Shown here piece after piece: positions 24,981-33,252 of a DNA stretch of 64,000 nt. Within the stretch, counting starts at the first letter, position 1. Every line of letters begins with the position of its first letter. Made by a program: the position numbers and the translations under genes. This DNA comes from Streptomyces sp. NA02950 (GTDB taxonomy: Bacteria; Actinomycetota; Actinomycetes; Streptomycetales; Streptomycetaceae): positions 806,001 through 870,000 of the forward strand of contig NZ_CP054916.1 in NCBI RefSeq assembly GCF_013364155.1, given 5' to 3'. Under the pieces are notes generated by a model. It was not told the origin of the DNA. It was given only the letters and a program-made list of their open reading frames with translations, and made no database searches.

Positions 24981-26156
24981 GTGAGTCAGGCGGACACGGA
25001 CCGCGAGGATCACGAGCACGGGGACCAGGAAGAGCGCGGGGACCAGGAAGAGCGCGGGGAGACCTCGGAGCCGCAGGCCGAGGAGGAGCAGGCCGAGGAG
25101 CCGCGCCCCGGCGCCACGGCGCCGGACGGGTTCTGGGCCGAGCTGCGCGCCGCGGTCACCCCGCGGATGACGGCGATGATCGCGGGGGCGCTGCTGTTGC
25201 AGCTGGGCTTTGTGCTGTCCTACGTGGGCGCGTTCCACCACCCCCAGCCGCACCGGGTCCCGATCACGGTCGTCGCACCACAGCAGACGGCCCAGCGAGT
25301 GGTGCAGCAGATCAACGCGATACCGGGGCACCCCCTGAAGGCGACCGCCGCCGCCGACGAGCGGGCGGCCCGTGCCCTGCTGCGCGACGGGGAGACCAGT
25401 GGTGCCCTGATCGTGAATCCCCAGTCGCGCAACGACCGGCTGCTGGTGGCCGGTGCCGGGGGCGCGTCCACCGCGACCGCGGTGGAATCGGCGATCACAC
25501 AGGCCGAGCAGAGCCAGAAGCGCACGGTCTCGGTGGACGACGCGGTTCCGGCGCAGCCGGGGGACGCCCGGGGACTGAGCAGCTTCTACCTCGTGGTGGG
25601 GTGGACCGTGGGCGGCTATCTCTTCGCCGCGCTGCTGGGCGTGTCCAAGGGCGCCCGTCCCTCCTCGGTCCGGCGCGCCGGGGCGCGCCTGCTGGCGGCG
25701 GTTCCGTACGCGGTGGTCTCCGGTCTGGGCAGTGCGGCGATCGTGGGCCCGGTGCTCGGCGCCCTCAATGACCACTTCCTCGCCCTGTCGGCACTGGGCG
25801 CGCTGGTGGTCTTCGGCGCGGCGGCCGTCACGGTCGCCTTCCAGGTCCTCTTCGGTGTGCTGGGGATCGGGGTGACGGTGCTGCTGTTCGTGGTGCTGGG
25901 CAACCCCAGCGCGGGCGGCGCGTACGGCTCCGATCTGCTGCCCCCGTTCTGGCGCACGATCGGCTCCGCGCTGCCCAACGGCGCGGCCACCCACGCCGTA
26001 CGCCACCTCGTGTACTTCTCCGGGCACGGCATCGCCGCGAACCTGGCGGTGCTCGTCGCCTGGGCGCTCGGCGGGGTGCTCGCCACCGTCGCGGCCGCCA
26101 CGCTGATACACCGGCGCCTGTCACCCGAGATGGACCCGGCGGGCGCCCGCGCCTGA
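24981..26156 (+). CDS. YhgE/Pip-like or DUF3533-like membrane transport protein
   Basis: About 391 residues from GTG 24981 (GAGGAAG nine bases upstream); GTG 24963 in frame is an alternative. A Glu/Gln-rich N-terminal tail (~50 residues, partly made by an 18-base direct repeat) precedes one membrane helix ('MIAGALLLQLGFVLSYVGAF'), an extracellular domain of ~130 residues ('VPITVVAPQQTAQRVVQQI'), and four to five helices at the C-terminus. This topology, one helix, large outer loop, then a helix bundle, is that of ABC-2/Pip-type proteins linked to drug efflux or lipid export. A divergent TetR gene and its operator suggest inducible efflux. Confidence 0.75.
   Translation: MSQADTDREDHEHGDQEERGDQEERGETSEPQAEEEQAEEPRPGATAPDGFWAELRAAVTPRMTAMIAGALLLQLGFVLSYVGAFHHPQPHRVPITVVAPQQTAQRVVQQINAIPGHPLKATAAADERAARALLRDGETSGALIVNPQSRNDRLLVAGAGGASTATAVESAITQAEQSQKRTVSVDDAVPAQPGDARGLSSFYLVVGWTVGGYLFAALLGVSKGARPSSVRRAGARLLAAVPYAVVSGLGSAAIVGPVLGALNDHFLALSALGALVVFGAAAVTVAFQVLFGVLGIGVTVLLFVVLGNPSAGGAYGSDLLPPFWRTIGSALPNGAATHAVRHLVYFSGHGIAANLAVLVAWALGGVLATVAAATLIHRRLSPEMDPAGARA
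25020..25055 (+). repeat. Two exact 18-base direct repeats in the membrane-protein gene
   Basis: GGGGACCAGGAAGAGCGC occurs twice head to tail, encoding the repeated GDQEER in the acidic N-terminal tail. The repeat keeps the frame and is probably a recent slippage duplication. Confidence 0.9.
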
Positions 26157-26178
26157 CCGGCCGCCCCGGTCCGGCCCC

Positions 26179-26212
26179 GTCGCCGCGGAGGGACGTTCCC
26201 CTCCGCGGCGAC
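26179..26212 (+). terminator. Stem-loop terminator after the membrane-protein gene
   Basis: A perfect 14-bp inverted repeat (26179-26192 with 26199-26212) with a 6-base loop ACGTTC begins 22 bases after the stop codon. Confidence 0.8.
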
Positions 26213-26237
26213 ACGCGTTTCCGGGCGGCGTACCGGA

Positions 26238-26325
26238 ACCGGCGGGCCGGTGCGCGGGCCGACGCGCCGGTGCGGTGCGCGTTCCGGTGCGGTGCGCGGT
26301 CCGGTGCGGTCCGGTGCGCGGTCCC
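26238..26325. repeat. Degenerate GC-rich tandem repeats
   Basis: GGTGCG and CCGGTGCG-type units recur many times, with no gene. They lie between the terminator and the convergent SnoaL-like gene end and probably arose by slippage. Confidence 0.6.
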
Positions 26326-26326
26326 C

Positions 26327-26779
26327 TCAGCCCGGTGCTCCGGTCCGTTCCTCCGCCTCCGGGACGGGGACGAGGCCGTCGGCCACCAGCCCGGCGTGCA
26401 CCGCCTCGCCCAGCGTGTGCACCGCCGACTGCGGGCGGACCATCACGGTGAACTCCCGGATCCTGTCCGCCTCGTCGAACTGGAGGAGGTCGATGCCGTG
26501 GATCTCCTTGCCGTTCACCGTGGCGCGGAAGAGCAGCACGGCCGACGGGAGCGCGGTGCCGTCGGAGCTGGTCTGCGCCGTGCCGTCGAAGTGCCCGACG
26601 TAGCGGAAGTCCTCGAAGGTGCGCAGCAGGACGCCGAAGAGGCCGAGCACCATGGGCCTGCCCTCGAACGGGGTGAACTTCACCGGGCTGTAGAAGCGGA
26701 CGTCCTCGGTGAACAGGTCCTCGAGAGCGGCCCGGTCACCGTTCTCGATGGCGGTACGGAAGCGGTCTGCGGTGGTCAT
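26327..26779 (-). CDS. SnoaL-like/NTF2-fold protein
   Basis: The 150-residue protein starts at ATG 26779 after AAGGAGAT. The sequence 'DRFRTAIENGDRAALEDLFT' then 'EDVRFYSPVKFTPFEGR' is the opening of the SnoaL/NTF2-like cone fold, and later 'VNGKEIHGIDLLQFDEADRI' forms the sheet. These proteins are small cyclases, isomerases or ligand-binding proteins; no specific catalytic set identifies the reaction. It is divergent from a PadR regulator with a shared operator-like region, so it is probably the regulated gene. Confidence 0.87.
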   Translation of the reverse strand: MTTADRFRTAIENGDRAALEDLFTEDVRFYSPVKFTPFEGRPMVLGLFGVLLRTFEDFRYVGHFDGTAQTSSDGTALPSAVLLFRATVNGKEIHGIDLLQFDEADRIREFTVMVRPQSAVHTLGEAVHAGLVADGLVPVPEAEERTGAPG

Positions 26780-26793
26780 GGCGTATCTCCTTC

Positions 26794-26827
26794 TACTCAT
26801 GAAGGTGATTAGTCAATTCCTTGAGTA
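26794..26827. promoter_or_regulatory. Inverted repeat in the SnoaL/PadR divergent promoter
   Basis: TACTCA (26794-26799) and TGAGTA (26822-26827) face each other across 22 bases of AT-rich sequence between the two divergent starts. Near copies GAAGG and CCTTG extend each arm imperfectly. A PadR dimer site is plausible. Confidence 0.45.
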
Positions 26828-26898
26828 TCATGGCGCACGGTCCGGCGAACAGAGCGGGACGGGGAAGAGCGGGAACGGCGAGGGAGGAGAACGGCCCG

Positions 26899-27468
26899 AT
26901 GGCTTTGCGTCATGCCGTGCTGGCGGCGCTGCTGCACGAGGAGCTGAGCGGCTATCAGCTGGCCAAGGCGTTCGACACGGGGGTGGCGAACTTCTGGCAC
27001 GCCCTGCCGCAGCAGCTCTACGCCGAGTTGACCCGGCTGGAGACGGAGGGGCTGGTCACCGGGCGGGAGGTGGTGCAGGACACCCGACCCAACAAGCGGC
27101 TGTTCACGGTCACCGGGGCCGGTCTGGCCGAGCTGGAGCGGTTCACGGCGGCCACCGCCAAACCCTCGTTCATCCGGGACGATCTGCTGGTCAAGGTCCA
27201 TGCGGTCGACCATGTGAACGCCGATGCGGTGATCGCGCAGCTGCGGGAGCGGGCCGCCTTCGCCGAGGCCAAGATCGAGCTGTTCGGTTCACTGCTGCGG
27301 ACCATGCGCGGTGACCGCGACGAGGAGGAGTTCCTACGCCACGGTGACCGGATCGGACCGTATCTGACCTGTCTGTGCGGGCTGACCTTCGAGGAGGGCA
27401 ACCGGGACTGGTGTCTGCGCGGTGCGGCGGCGCTCGAGGAGAGGCGGGCGGCCCGTGCCCGGGGGTGA
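26899..27468 (+). CDS. PadR-family transcriptional regulator
   Basis: The 189-residue protein opens with 'MALRHAVLAALLHEELSGYQ' and 'LYAELTRLETEGLVTG', the PadR winged helix, followed by 'NKRLFTVTGAGLAELERF' and a C-terminal dimerisation domain of the Vir type. ATG 26899 follows GGAGGAGA; an upstream in-frame ATG lacks conserved sequence. PadR proteins repress phenolic-acid or efflux genes. Here the divergent SnoaL-like gene and the SGNH hydrolase starting four bases after its stop are likely linked. Confidence 0.92.
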   Translation: MALRHAVLAALLHEELSGYQLAKAFDTGVANFWHALPQQLYAELTRLETEGLVTGREVVQDTRPNKRLFTVTGAGLAELERFTAATAKPSFIRDDLLVKVHAVDHVNADAVIAQLRERAAFAEAKIELFGSLLRTMRGDRDEEEFLRHGDRIGPYLTCLCGLTFEEGNRDWCLRGAAALEERRAARARG

Positions 27469-27472
27469 GTAC

Positions 27473-28258
27473 GTGCGCTACGTCGCCCTCGGCGACAGCC
27501 AGACCGAAGGGCTCGGCGACGGCGACGACACCACCGGACTGCGGGGGTGGGCCGACCGGCTCGCTGAGCGGCTCGCGGTCCACCACCCCGGTCTGCGGTA
27601 CGCCAACCTCGCGGTGCGGGGTCGTGTCGCCGCCGAGGTGCATGCCGGGCAGCTCCGCCCCGCGCTCGGTCTGCGCCCCGATCTGGCCACCGTGGTCGCC
27701 GGGATGAACGACCTGCTGCGGCCCCGGTTCGACGCGGACGAGACGGCGGGCCACCTGGAGGCGATGTTCGCCGGACTCACCGCCGCGGGCGCCCGCGTGG
27801 CCACGCTCACCTTCCCCGACGTCGCGCGGATCACCCCGCTCGCCCGCCCGCTGAGCCGCCGCGTGGACGCCCTCAACCGGCGTATCCGCGCCGCGGCCGA
27901 CCGGTACGGCGTGGTGGTCGCCGAGACCGCGCACCACCGGGTCGTCACCGATCAGCGGCTGTGGAGTCCGGACCGTCTGCACGCCGCGCCGCTCGGCCAC
28001 GAACGGATCGCCGCCGCCGTGGCCGAAGCCCTCCGACTGCCGGGGAGCGACGACTCCTGGGCGCTTCCGCTGCCCCCTCCGGACACACCGGTGGCGGTGG
28101 GGTGGCGCGCCTTGGGCACCGAACTGCGCTGGGCCGGATCGTTCCTCGGCCCCTGGCTCGGCCGGCGGCTGCGGGGCCGCTCCTCGGGCGACAACCGCGT
28201 CGCCAAGCGCCCGGAGCTGCTGCCGGTGGCGGTCCCCCGGGACCCGTTGTCGCCGTGA
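27473..28258 (+). CDS. SGNH/GDSL-family hydrolase
   Basis: About 261 residues from GTG 27473. All four SGNH blocks are present: Ser in 'YVALGDSQTEGLGDG' (block I), Gly in 'ANLAVRGRVAAEV' (II), Asn in 'VVAGMNDLLRP' (III), and Asp/His in 'SPDRLHAAPLGHERIAAAVA' (V). It should be an esterase or lipase; no signal peptide is visible, so it acts inside the cell. The last ~60 residues form a basic tail of unknown role. It lies four bases downstream of the PadR stop and is almost certainly co-transcribed. Confidence 0.92.
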   Translation: MRYVALGDSQTEGLGDGDDTTGLRGWADRLAERLAVHHPGLRYANLAVRGRVAAEVHAGQLRPALGLRPDLATVVAGMNDLLRPRFDADETAGHLEAMFAGLTAAGARVATLTFPDVARITPLARPLSRRVDALNRRIRAAADRYGVVVAETAHHRVVTDQRLWSPDRLHAAPLGHERIAAAVAEALRLPGSDDSWALPLPPPDTPVAVGWRALGTELRWAGSFLGPWLGRRLRGRSSGDNRVAKRPELLPVAVPRDPLSP

Positions 28259-28298
28259 GACCGCCACCGTCAGGGGCGGATCACGGGACGCGGCGGCG

Positions 28299-28870
28299 TT
28301 ACGCCGGACGTGTCAACAGGGCCGTGGCGATGGCCACTTGAATGGGGTCGAGGGCGGTCCTGCCGTCCTCGATGTCCCACAGGGCGTTCTGGAGCACCCG
28401 GCCGAGTGTCCAGCCGACCGCCCGCCGCCGGTCGACGCCGACGGCCTCGGTCATGAGGTCGAAGCGGCGGAGCACCGTGCGCGGCACACCACCGGTCGCC
28501 ACCCCCCTCGTCCCATCGGTGGTCCAGCGCGGGCAGCAGCTCGAATCCGGGGTACCCGGCGAGCGGTTCGGGATCGATGGCCGGTCAGGGTTCCCGCTCC
28601 CCCGCGAGCACGTTGTCGTAGTGCAGATCCCCGTGCAGCAGCCGGTCGCCGGGCTCACCGGTCAGCTCGGCCATGGCGGACGCGCAGCTGCGCACCAGCC
28701 GCTGTCCGGCGGGGTCGCGCAGGGCCGGGATCGCCCGTGGCGCCTGTTCGAGCATGGCGGTGGCGACACCGGAGAGCCCCCGCAGGCCCTCGGGAGCGGG
28801 TACGGCGACCAGGCGGGCCAGCAGTTCGGCCAGGATCCGCAGGGCCTCGGGGTCGACCGCGTCCGCGGCT
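28299..28870 (-). pseudogene. Aminoglycoside (streptomycin-type) phosphotransferase, truncated and frame-broken
   Basis: Kinase features are clear but split between frames. The upstream part carries 'RILAELLARLVAVPAPEGLR' and the catalytic loop 'LLHGDLHYDNVLAGEREP', then meets TGA where a Trp codon is expected. Sequence continues in frame ('AIDPEPLAGYPGFELLPALD') to a G-run near 28505 where a one-base shift is needed to reach 'GGVPRTVLRRFDLMTEAVGV', 'VGWTLGRVLQNALWDIEDG' and the end at 28299. About 100 N-terminal residues are absent. Three independent lesions make a sequencing error unlikely as the only cause. Family: APH(6)-like. Confidence 0.82.
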
Positions 28871-29071
28871 TCGTCCGGGCCTGGGAGGCGAACAACTCGG
28901 ACATGAGGAACCTTCTGCGCGCTGATCGCGATGATCACGACCACCGCCGTGGTGAGCGTAGCGCGGATCGAACTTCCGGCGCCCTCATGGCGTTCGTCCG
29001 GCGCACAGCACGTCCCGCGCACACCGGAAAAACGACGCGAGGATACGGCGGAGACACAGGACAATCAGTGC

Positions 29072-30202
29072 ATGAGTGACCGCGTCTCCCCCGTTCATGC
29101 CCTGCTGGTTGTCGATATGCAGACCGCCTTCGTCGCCGGTCCGGAGGCAGTGCCTGACGCGCCGAAGGTGCTCGAGCACACCAAGGACCTGCTGGACCGG
29201 GCCCGTACGGCCGGTGCGCTGGTGGTGCACCTTCAGAACGACGGGCGGGAGGGCGAGTCGGACGAGCCGGGGACACCGGGTTGGGAGCTGTTCCTGCCGG
29301 TGGTGGAGGGGCCGCGGGAGGTGGTGGTCCGCAAGACGGAGGACGACGGTTTCCACGGGACACCGCTGGCGGAGCTGCTGACCGGGGCGGGGGTGCGGGC
29401 GCTCGCGGTGTGCGGGGTGATGTCCGAGATGTGTGTGAGCGCGACGGCGCGCACCGCGCTGGAGCTGGACTACCGGGTGGTCCTGCCGCACGATGCCCAC
29501 GCCACCTACGACGTTCCGGCGGCGGAGGGCATCGACGAGGCGGTCCCGGCCGCGCTGGCGTCGCGGGCGGCCGAATGGGCGCTGGGTGACGAGATCGACA
29601 TCGTGGCGCGGGCCGTTGACGTCACCTTCGACGCCGTTCCCGGGAAGGCCGCGGACGCGGACCCGGCGGCGGACGGTGCGCGGGAGGTGCTCGAGGGGCG
29701 CTCCGTCCGGCTGCGCCGCGCGTTGCGGGGCGACGCGGAGCGGTTCCGGGAGATTCTCGGCCACCCGGCGGTGGCCCGCTGGTGGGGGGACGCCGACCAC
29801 GAGGCGGCGAAGGCGTGTGATCCGCCGGAGGACATCCGCACGTACGCCATCGAGTGCGAGGGCACGGTCGTCGGACTCGTCCAGTCCTGCGAGGAGACCA
29901 CCCCCGAGTACCGCAGCGCGGGCCTGGACATCGCGGTCCACGCGGACTGGCAGGGGCGGGGCATCGGCGGCGACGCGCTCCACACGCTCGCCCGCCATCT
30001 GTTCGAGGGGGCAGGACACCACCGGCTGACCATCGACCCGGCGGCGGCCAACGAGGGGGCGATCCGGCTCTACCGGCGGCTCGGTTTCCGTCCGGTGGGC
30101 ATCATGCGGCAGTACCAGCGGCGCCCGGACGGCAGCCTGCACGACGGACTGCTGCTGGATCTGCTCGCCGGTGAGCTGGTGGCGCCGGGCCGCCGCTCCT
30201 GA
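29072..30202 (+). CDS. Isochorismatase-family hydrolase fused to a GNAT acetyltransferase
   Basis: This 376-residue protein joins two enzymes. Residues ~8-185 are a cysteine hydrolase with the triad Asp15 ('LLVVDMQTAF'), Lys88 ('VVVRKTEDDGF') and Cys121 ('CGVMSEMCVSATAR'). Residues ~205-370 are a GNAT domain like AAC(6')-type aminoglycoside acetyltransferases: 'RGDAERFREILGHPAVARWW', acetyl-CoA loop 'HADWQGRGIGGDALHTLAR', and 'AANEGAIRLYRRLGFRPVGI'. The two are joined by a ~20-residue Ala/Asp-rich linker with no stop or frameshift. The order could allow hydrolysis of an amide and acetylation of the released amine. Substrates are unknown. Confidence 0.88.
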   Translation: MSDRVSPVHALLVVDMQTAFVAGPEAVPDAPKVLEHTKDLLDRARTAGALVVHLQNDGREGESDEPGTPGWELFLPVVEGPREVVVRKTEDDGFHGTPLAELLTGAGVRALAVCGVMSEMCVSATARTALELDYRVVLPHDAHATYDVPAAEGIDEAVPAALASRAAEWALGDEIDIVARAVDVTFDAVPGKAADADPAADGAREVLEGRSVRLRRALRGDAERFREILGHPAVARWWGDADHEAAKACDPPEDIRTYAIECEGTVVGLVQSCEETTPEYRSAGLDIAVHADWQGRGIGGDALHTLARHLFEGAGHHRLTIDPAAANEGAIRLYRRLGFRPVGIMRQYQRRPDGSLHDGLLLDLLAGELVAPGRRS

Positions 30203-30266
30203 CCGGCCGCGGACCGCCCGGCCCGGGCCCCTTGCCCGGCACCGGCCGAGAGTGTCCGGGCCCGCG

Positions 30267-33017
30267 TCAGCCCGGGACGTCGTCCCACTGGTCGAGCAGG
30301 TCCTCGGCCTCGGATCCCAGGGGAGGGGACGTGACTCCGGTCAGCGGCAGCTCAGCCCAGATGATCTTGCCGTTGGGGGTGTAGCGGGTGCCCCAGCGCT
30401 GGGCGAACTGGGCCACCAGGAACAGACCGCGCCCGCCCTCGTCGGTGGTGGCCGCGCGGCGCAGATGGGGCGAGGTGCTGCTGCTGTCGGACACCTCGAT
30501 GATGAGGCTGCGGCCGCGCAGCAGGCGGATCCGGATGGGGTCGGAGCCGTAGCGGATGGCGTTGGTGACCAGTTCGCTGAGGATGAGTTCGGTGGTGAAC
30601 CCGACCTCCTCCAGCCCCCATCCGGCCAGCCGCCGGTCGGCCTCGGTGCGGATGCGGGCGACGGCGGCGGGGTCGGAGGGGATGTCCCACTCGGCCACCG
30701 CGTCGGGGTCCAGCAGCCGGGTGCGGGCGACGAGCAGGGCGATGTCGTCACTCGGGTGCGGGGACGCCATGGTCTCGAACACCGCCCGGCAGGTCCGCTC
30801 GGGGCTCCGTTCGGGGTGTCCGGCAAGGGTGGCCTTCAGCATGTCGATCCCGGCGTCGAGGTCCCGGCCGCGGTCCTCGATGAGGCCGTCGGTGTAGAGC
30901 ACCAGCCGGGTGGCCTCGGACAGCCGCAGCTCGGCGGTCTCGACGGGCTCGCCGCCCAGGCCGAGCGGCGGCGCGAGGGGCACCTCGGGGAAGGTCACCG
31001 TGCCGTCGGGGTGGGCCACGGCCGGGCCGGGGTGGCCCGCCCTGGCCATGGTGCAGCCTCCGCTGACCGGATCGTAGATGGCGTAGAGGCAGGTGGCTCC
31101 GGTGATGGCCGGGGCGTCGTGGTCCTCCGCGGCCTGGTCCTGGTCGAAGCGGGTCACCAGCTCGTCGAGGTGGCCGAGCAGCTCGTCCGGCGGCAGGTCG
31201 AGGGCGGAGAAGTTGTGGACGGCGGTCCGCAGCCGCCCCATGGTGGCTGCGGCGTGCAGGCCGTGTCCGACCACATCGCCGACGACGAGGGCGACCCGGG
31301 CGCCGGGCAGCGGGATGACGTCGAACCAGTCGCCGCCCACCCCGGCCTGGGCGGGCAGATAGCGGTGGGCCACCTCCAGGGCGTCCTGCTCGGGCAGGCC
31401 CTGGGGCAGCATGCTGCGCTGGAGGGTGACGGCCATGGCGTGCTCGCGCGTATAGCGGCGGGCGTTGTCGATGGCCACGGCGGCGCGTGCGACGAGCTCC
31501 TCGGTGAGGGCCACGTCCTCCTCGTCGAAGGGCTCGGGCTTCTCGGAGCGCCAGAAGGTGGCCAGGCCCAGGGTGACGTCCCGGGCCCGCAGCGGAACGG
31601 TGATCATCGAGTGGATGCCGTAGTTCACGATTCGCGTGGCCTGCTCCGGGTCCTGCACCTGCCAGCCACCGAAGGCGCGCAGATCCGCCTCGAGCACCGG
31701 CCGCCCGGCGCCGAAGCCGAACGCCTGCGGGGCGGCGCTGACATAGGTGATCAGCTTGCCGATGCGCCACAGCGGGTGGTCGGGCCGGATACCGGTGGTG
31801 GCGGTGCGGCGCATGGCGCTGCCCGCGGGTTCATTGCCGCGCATCACGGGTTCCACCAGGTCGACCGTGGCGTAGTCGGCGAACCACGGGACCGCGAATT
31901 CGGTGAGCTCCTCGGCGGTCCGGACGATGTCGAGGGTGCTGCCGATCTTCGCGCCGGAGTCGTACAGCAGCCGCAGCCGCTTCTCGGCCACCTCGGCCTT
32001 GCCCGAGAGGTCGCGCAGTTCGGTGGTGTCGCGCACGGTGGTGACACTGCCGGGCCGGCCGCCCTCCCAGCCGGTGGGCCGCTGGTTGACGGCCAGCAGC
32101 CGGTCCCCGGCCAGGTGCACCTCGTCGGTGGCCAGCCGGCCGGAGGTGAGCAGCTCCTCGGTGCGGGCATCCAGGGCCAGCTCGGAGACATGGCGGCCCT
32201 CGGCGTCCGGGGGGAGGTCGAGCAGCCGCCGGGCCTCGTCGTTGGCCAGGACCAGACGGCCCTGGTCGTCGACGATGAGCACGCCTTCGCGCACGGAGTG
32301 GAGCACCGCGTCGTGGTGCTCGTACATCCGCATCATCTGGGCCGGGCCCAGACCGCGGGTCTGGCGCCGCAGCCGCCCGCCCACCAGCGCGGTGCCTCCG
32401 GTGGCGAGGGCCAGGGCACCGGCGGCGGTGCCGAACACCAGGGGCAGCTGGTGCTTGACCCGGCCGGTGACGTCCTCGGCGGTCATCCCGGCGCACACCA
32501 GACCGATGACCCGTCCGTCGGCGGCTCGGATCGGAAGGGTGGCCTGCACCTCCTTGCCGAGCGGGCCGTTCACGGTCTCGGTGACCACCTTGCCCCGGAC
32601 GGCGGGCCGCCAGTTGGCGACGACCTCCTTGCCGATGTACTGCGGCAGGGGGTGGGTGTAACGGATGCCGTGGGTGTTCGTCACCACGACGAAGTCCAGG
32701 CCCGCCCGTTTGCGGGCCATCTCGGCCCGGGGCTGGAGCACTTTGGTGGGGTTGCTGGAGCTCATGGCCGCCGCGGTGCCGGGCGAGCCGGCGAAGGTGT
32801 GGGCGACGGCGGTGGACCGGTTGATGGCTTCCTGCTCGCTGTCGTTGCGCGCCTGGAAGACCAGCGCCATCGTCGCGACGACGATGAGCACGACGACGAG
32901 CACCACCTGTACGGCGAAGACCTGCCCGGCGATGCTGCGCATGCCCAGCAGGGAGCGGAGGCGCCACCGGGAGGGGACGTGCGCGGAACGCCTCGATCGA
33001 CCGAAAAATCCGATCAC
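30267..33017 (-). CDS. Membrane sensor PP2C (SpoIIE) phosphatase with anti-sigma-like kinase domain
   Basis: The 916-residue protein reads in order: a membrane helix (about 30-52), an extracellular sCache-like sensor (55-190, 'MARKRAGLDFVVVTNTHGIR'), a second helix (~195-220), PAS (~235-330, 'SVREGVLIVDDQGRLVLAND'), GAF (~360-520), SpoIIE phosphatase (~540-740, 'GVGGDWFDVIPLPG', 'LVVGDVVGHGLHAA', 'LYTDGLIEDRG'), and an RsbW-type HATPase (~775-890, 'LILSELVTNAIRYG', 'DEGGRGLFLVAQF'). Proteins of this kind set the phosphorylation of anti-anti-sigma factors in response to outside signals. No sigma gene adjoins. Confidence 0.92.
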   Translation of the reverse strand: MIGFFGRSRRSAHVPSRWRLRSLLGMRSIAGQVFAVQVVLVVVLIVVATMALVFQARNDSEQEAINRSTAVAHTFAGSPGTAAAMSSSNPTKVLQPRAEMARKRAGLDFVVVTNTHGIRYTHPLPQYIGKEVVANWRPAVRGKVVTETVNGPLGKEVQATLPIRAADGRVIGLVCAGMTAEDVTGRVKHQLPLVFGTAAGALALATGGTALVGGRLRRQTRGLGPAQMMRMYEHHDAVLHSVREGVLIVDDQGRLVLANDEARRLLDLPPDAEGRHVSELALDARTEELLTSGRLATDEVHLAGDRLLAVNQRPTGWEGGRPGSVTTVRDTTELRDLSGKAEVAEKRLRLLYDSGAKIGSTLDIVRTAEELTEFAVPWFADYATVDLVEPVMRGNEPAGSAMRRTATTGIRPDHPLWRIGKLITYVSAAPQAFGFGAGRPVLEADLRAFGGWQVQDPEQATRIVNYGIHSMITVPLRARDVTLGLATFWRSEKPEPFDEEDVALTEELVARAAVAIDNARRYTREHAMAVTLQRSMLPQGLPEQDALEVAHRYLPAQAGVGGDWFDVIPLPGARVALVVGDVVGHGLHAAATMGRLRTAVHNFSALDLPPDELLGHLDELVTRFDQDQAAEDHDAPAITGATCLYAIYDPVSGGCTMARAGHPGPAVAHPDGTVTFPEVPLAPPLGLGGEPVETAELRLSEATRLVLYTDGLIEDRGRDLDAGIDMLKATLAGHPERSPERTCRAVFETMASPHPSDDIALLVARTRLLDPDAVAEWDIPSDPAAVARIRTEADRRLAGWGLEEVGFTTELILSELVTNAIRYGSDPIRIRLLRGRSLIIEVSDSSSTSPHLRRAATTDEGGRGLFLVAQFAQRWGTRYTPNGKIIWAELPLTGVTSPPLGSEAEDLLDQWDDVPG

Positions 33018-33218
33018 CCCCTATTCCTAACACTTCCGCCACCGGGAGGTGAGCGGTTCGGGGAGCCGGATCACAGGGGGCCGGTCAGCGAGACCTCCCT
33101 TTCACACGGTGCGTTCGTCCCCGTGCGGTGGGTGTGCGTCCACCGGGCCGCGGACCGGCCCGTGGACGCCGGGTGTTCCCGCGGTGACGCGGCGCGAGAA
33201 TGCCACCGCGCCACGCGG

Positions 33219-33244
33219 ACACCGACACCGACACCGACACCGGG
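33219..33244. repeat. Six-base tandem repeat in an intergenic region
   Basis: Units of ACACCG are repeated about four times between the phosphatase start and the dehydrogenase end. The 235-base gap (33018-33252) otherwise shows only a likely phosphatase promoter region near 33018-33040 (CCTATTCCTAACAC). Confidence 0.6.
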
Positions 33245-33252
33245 GGCGGTTG

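Noticed and set aside
33219..33244. Short tandem repeats as a CRISPR array
   Set aside because: Units are six bases without spacers; no cas genes are present.
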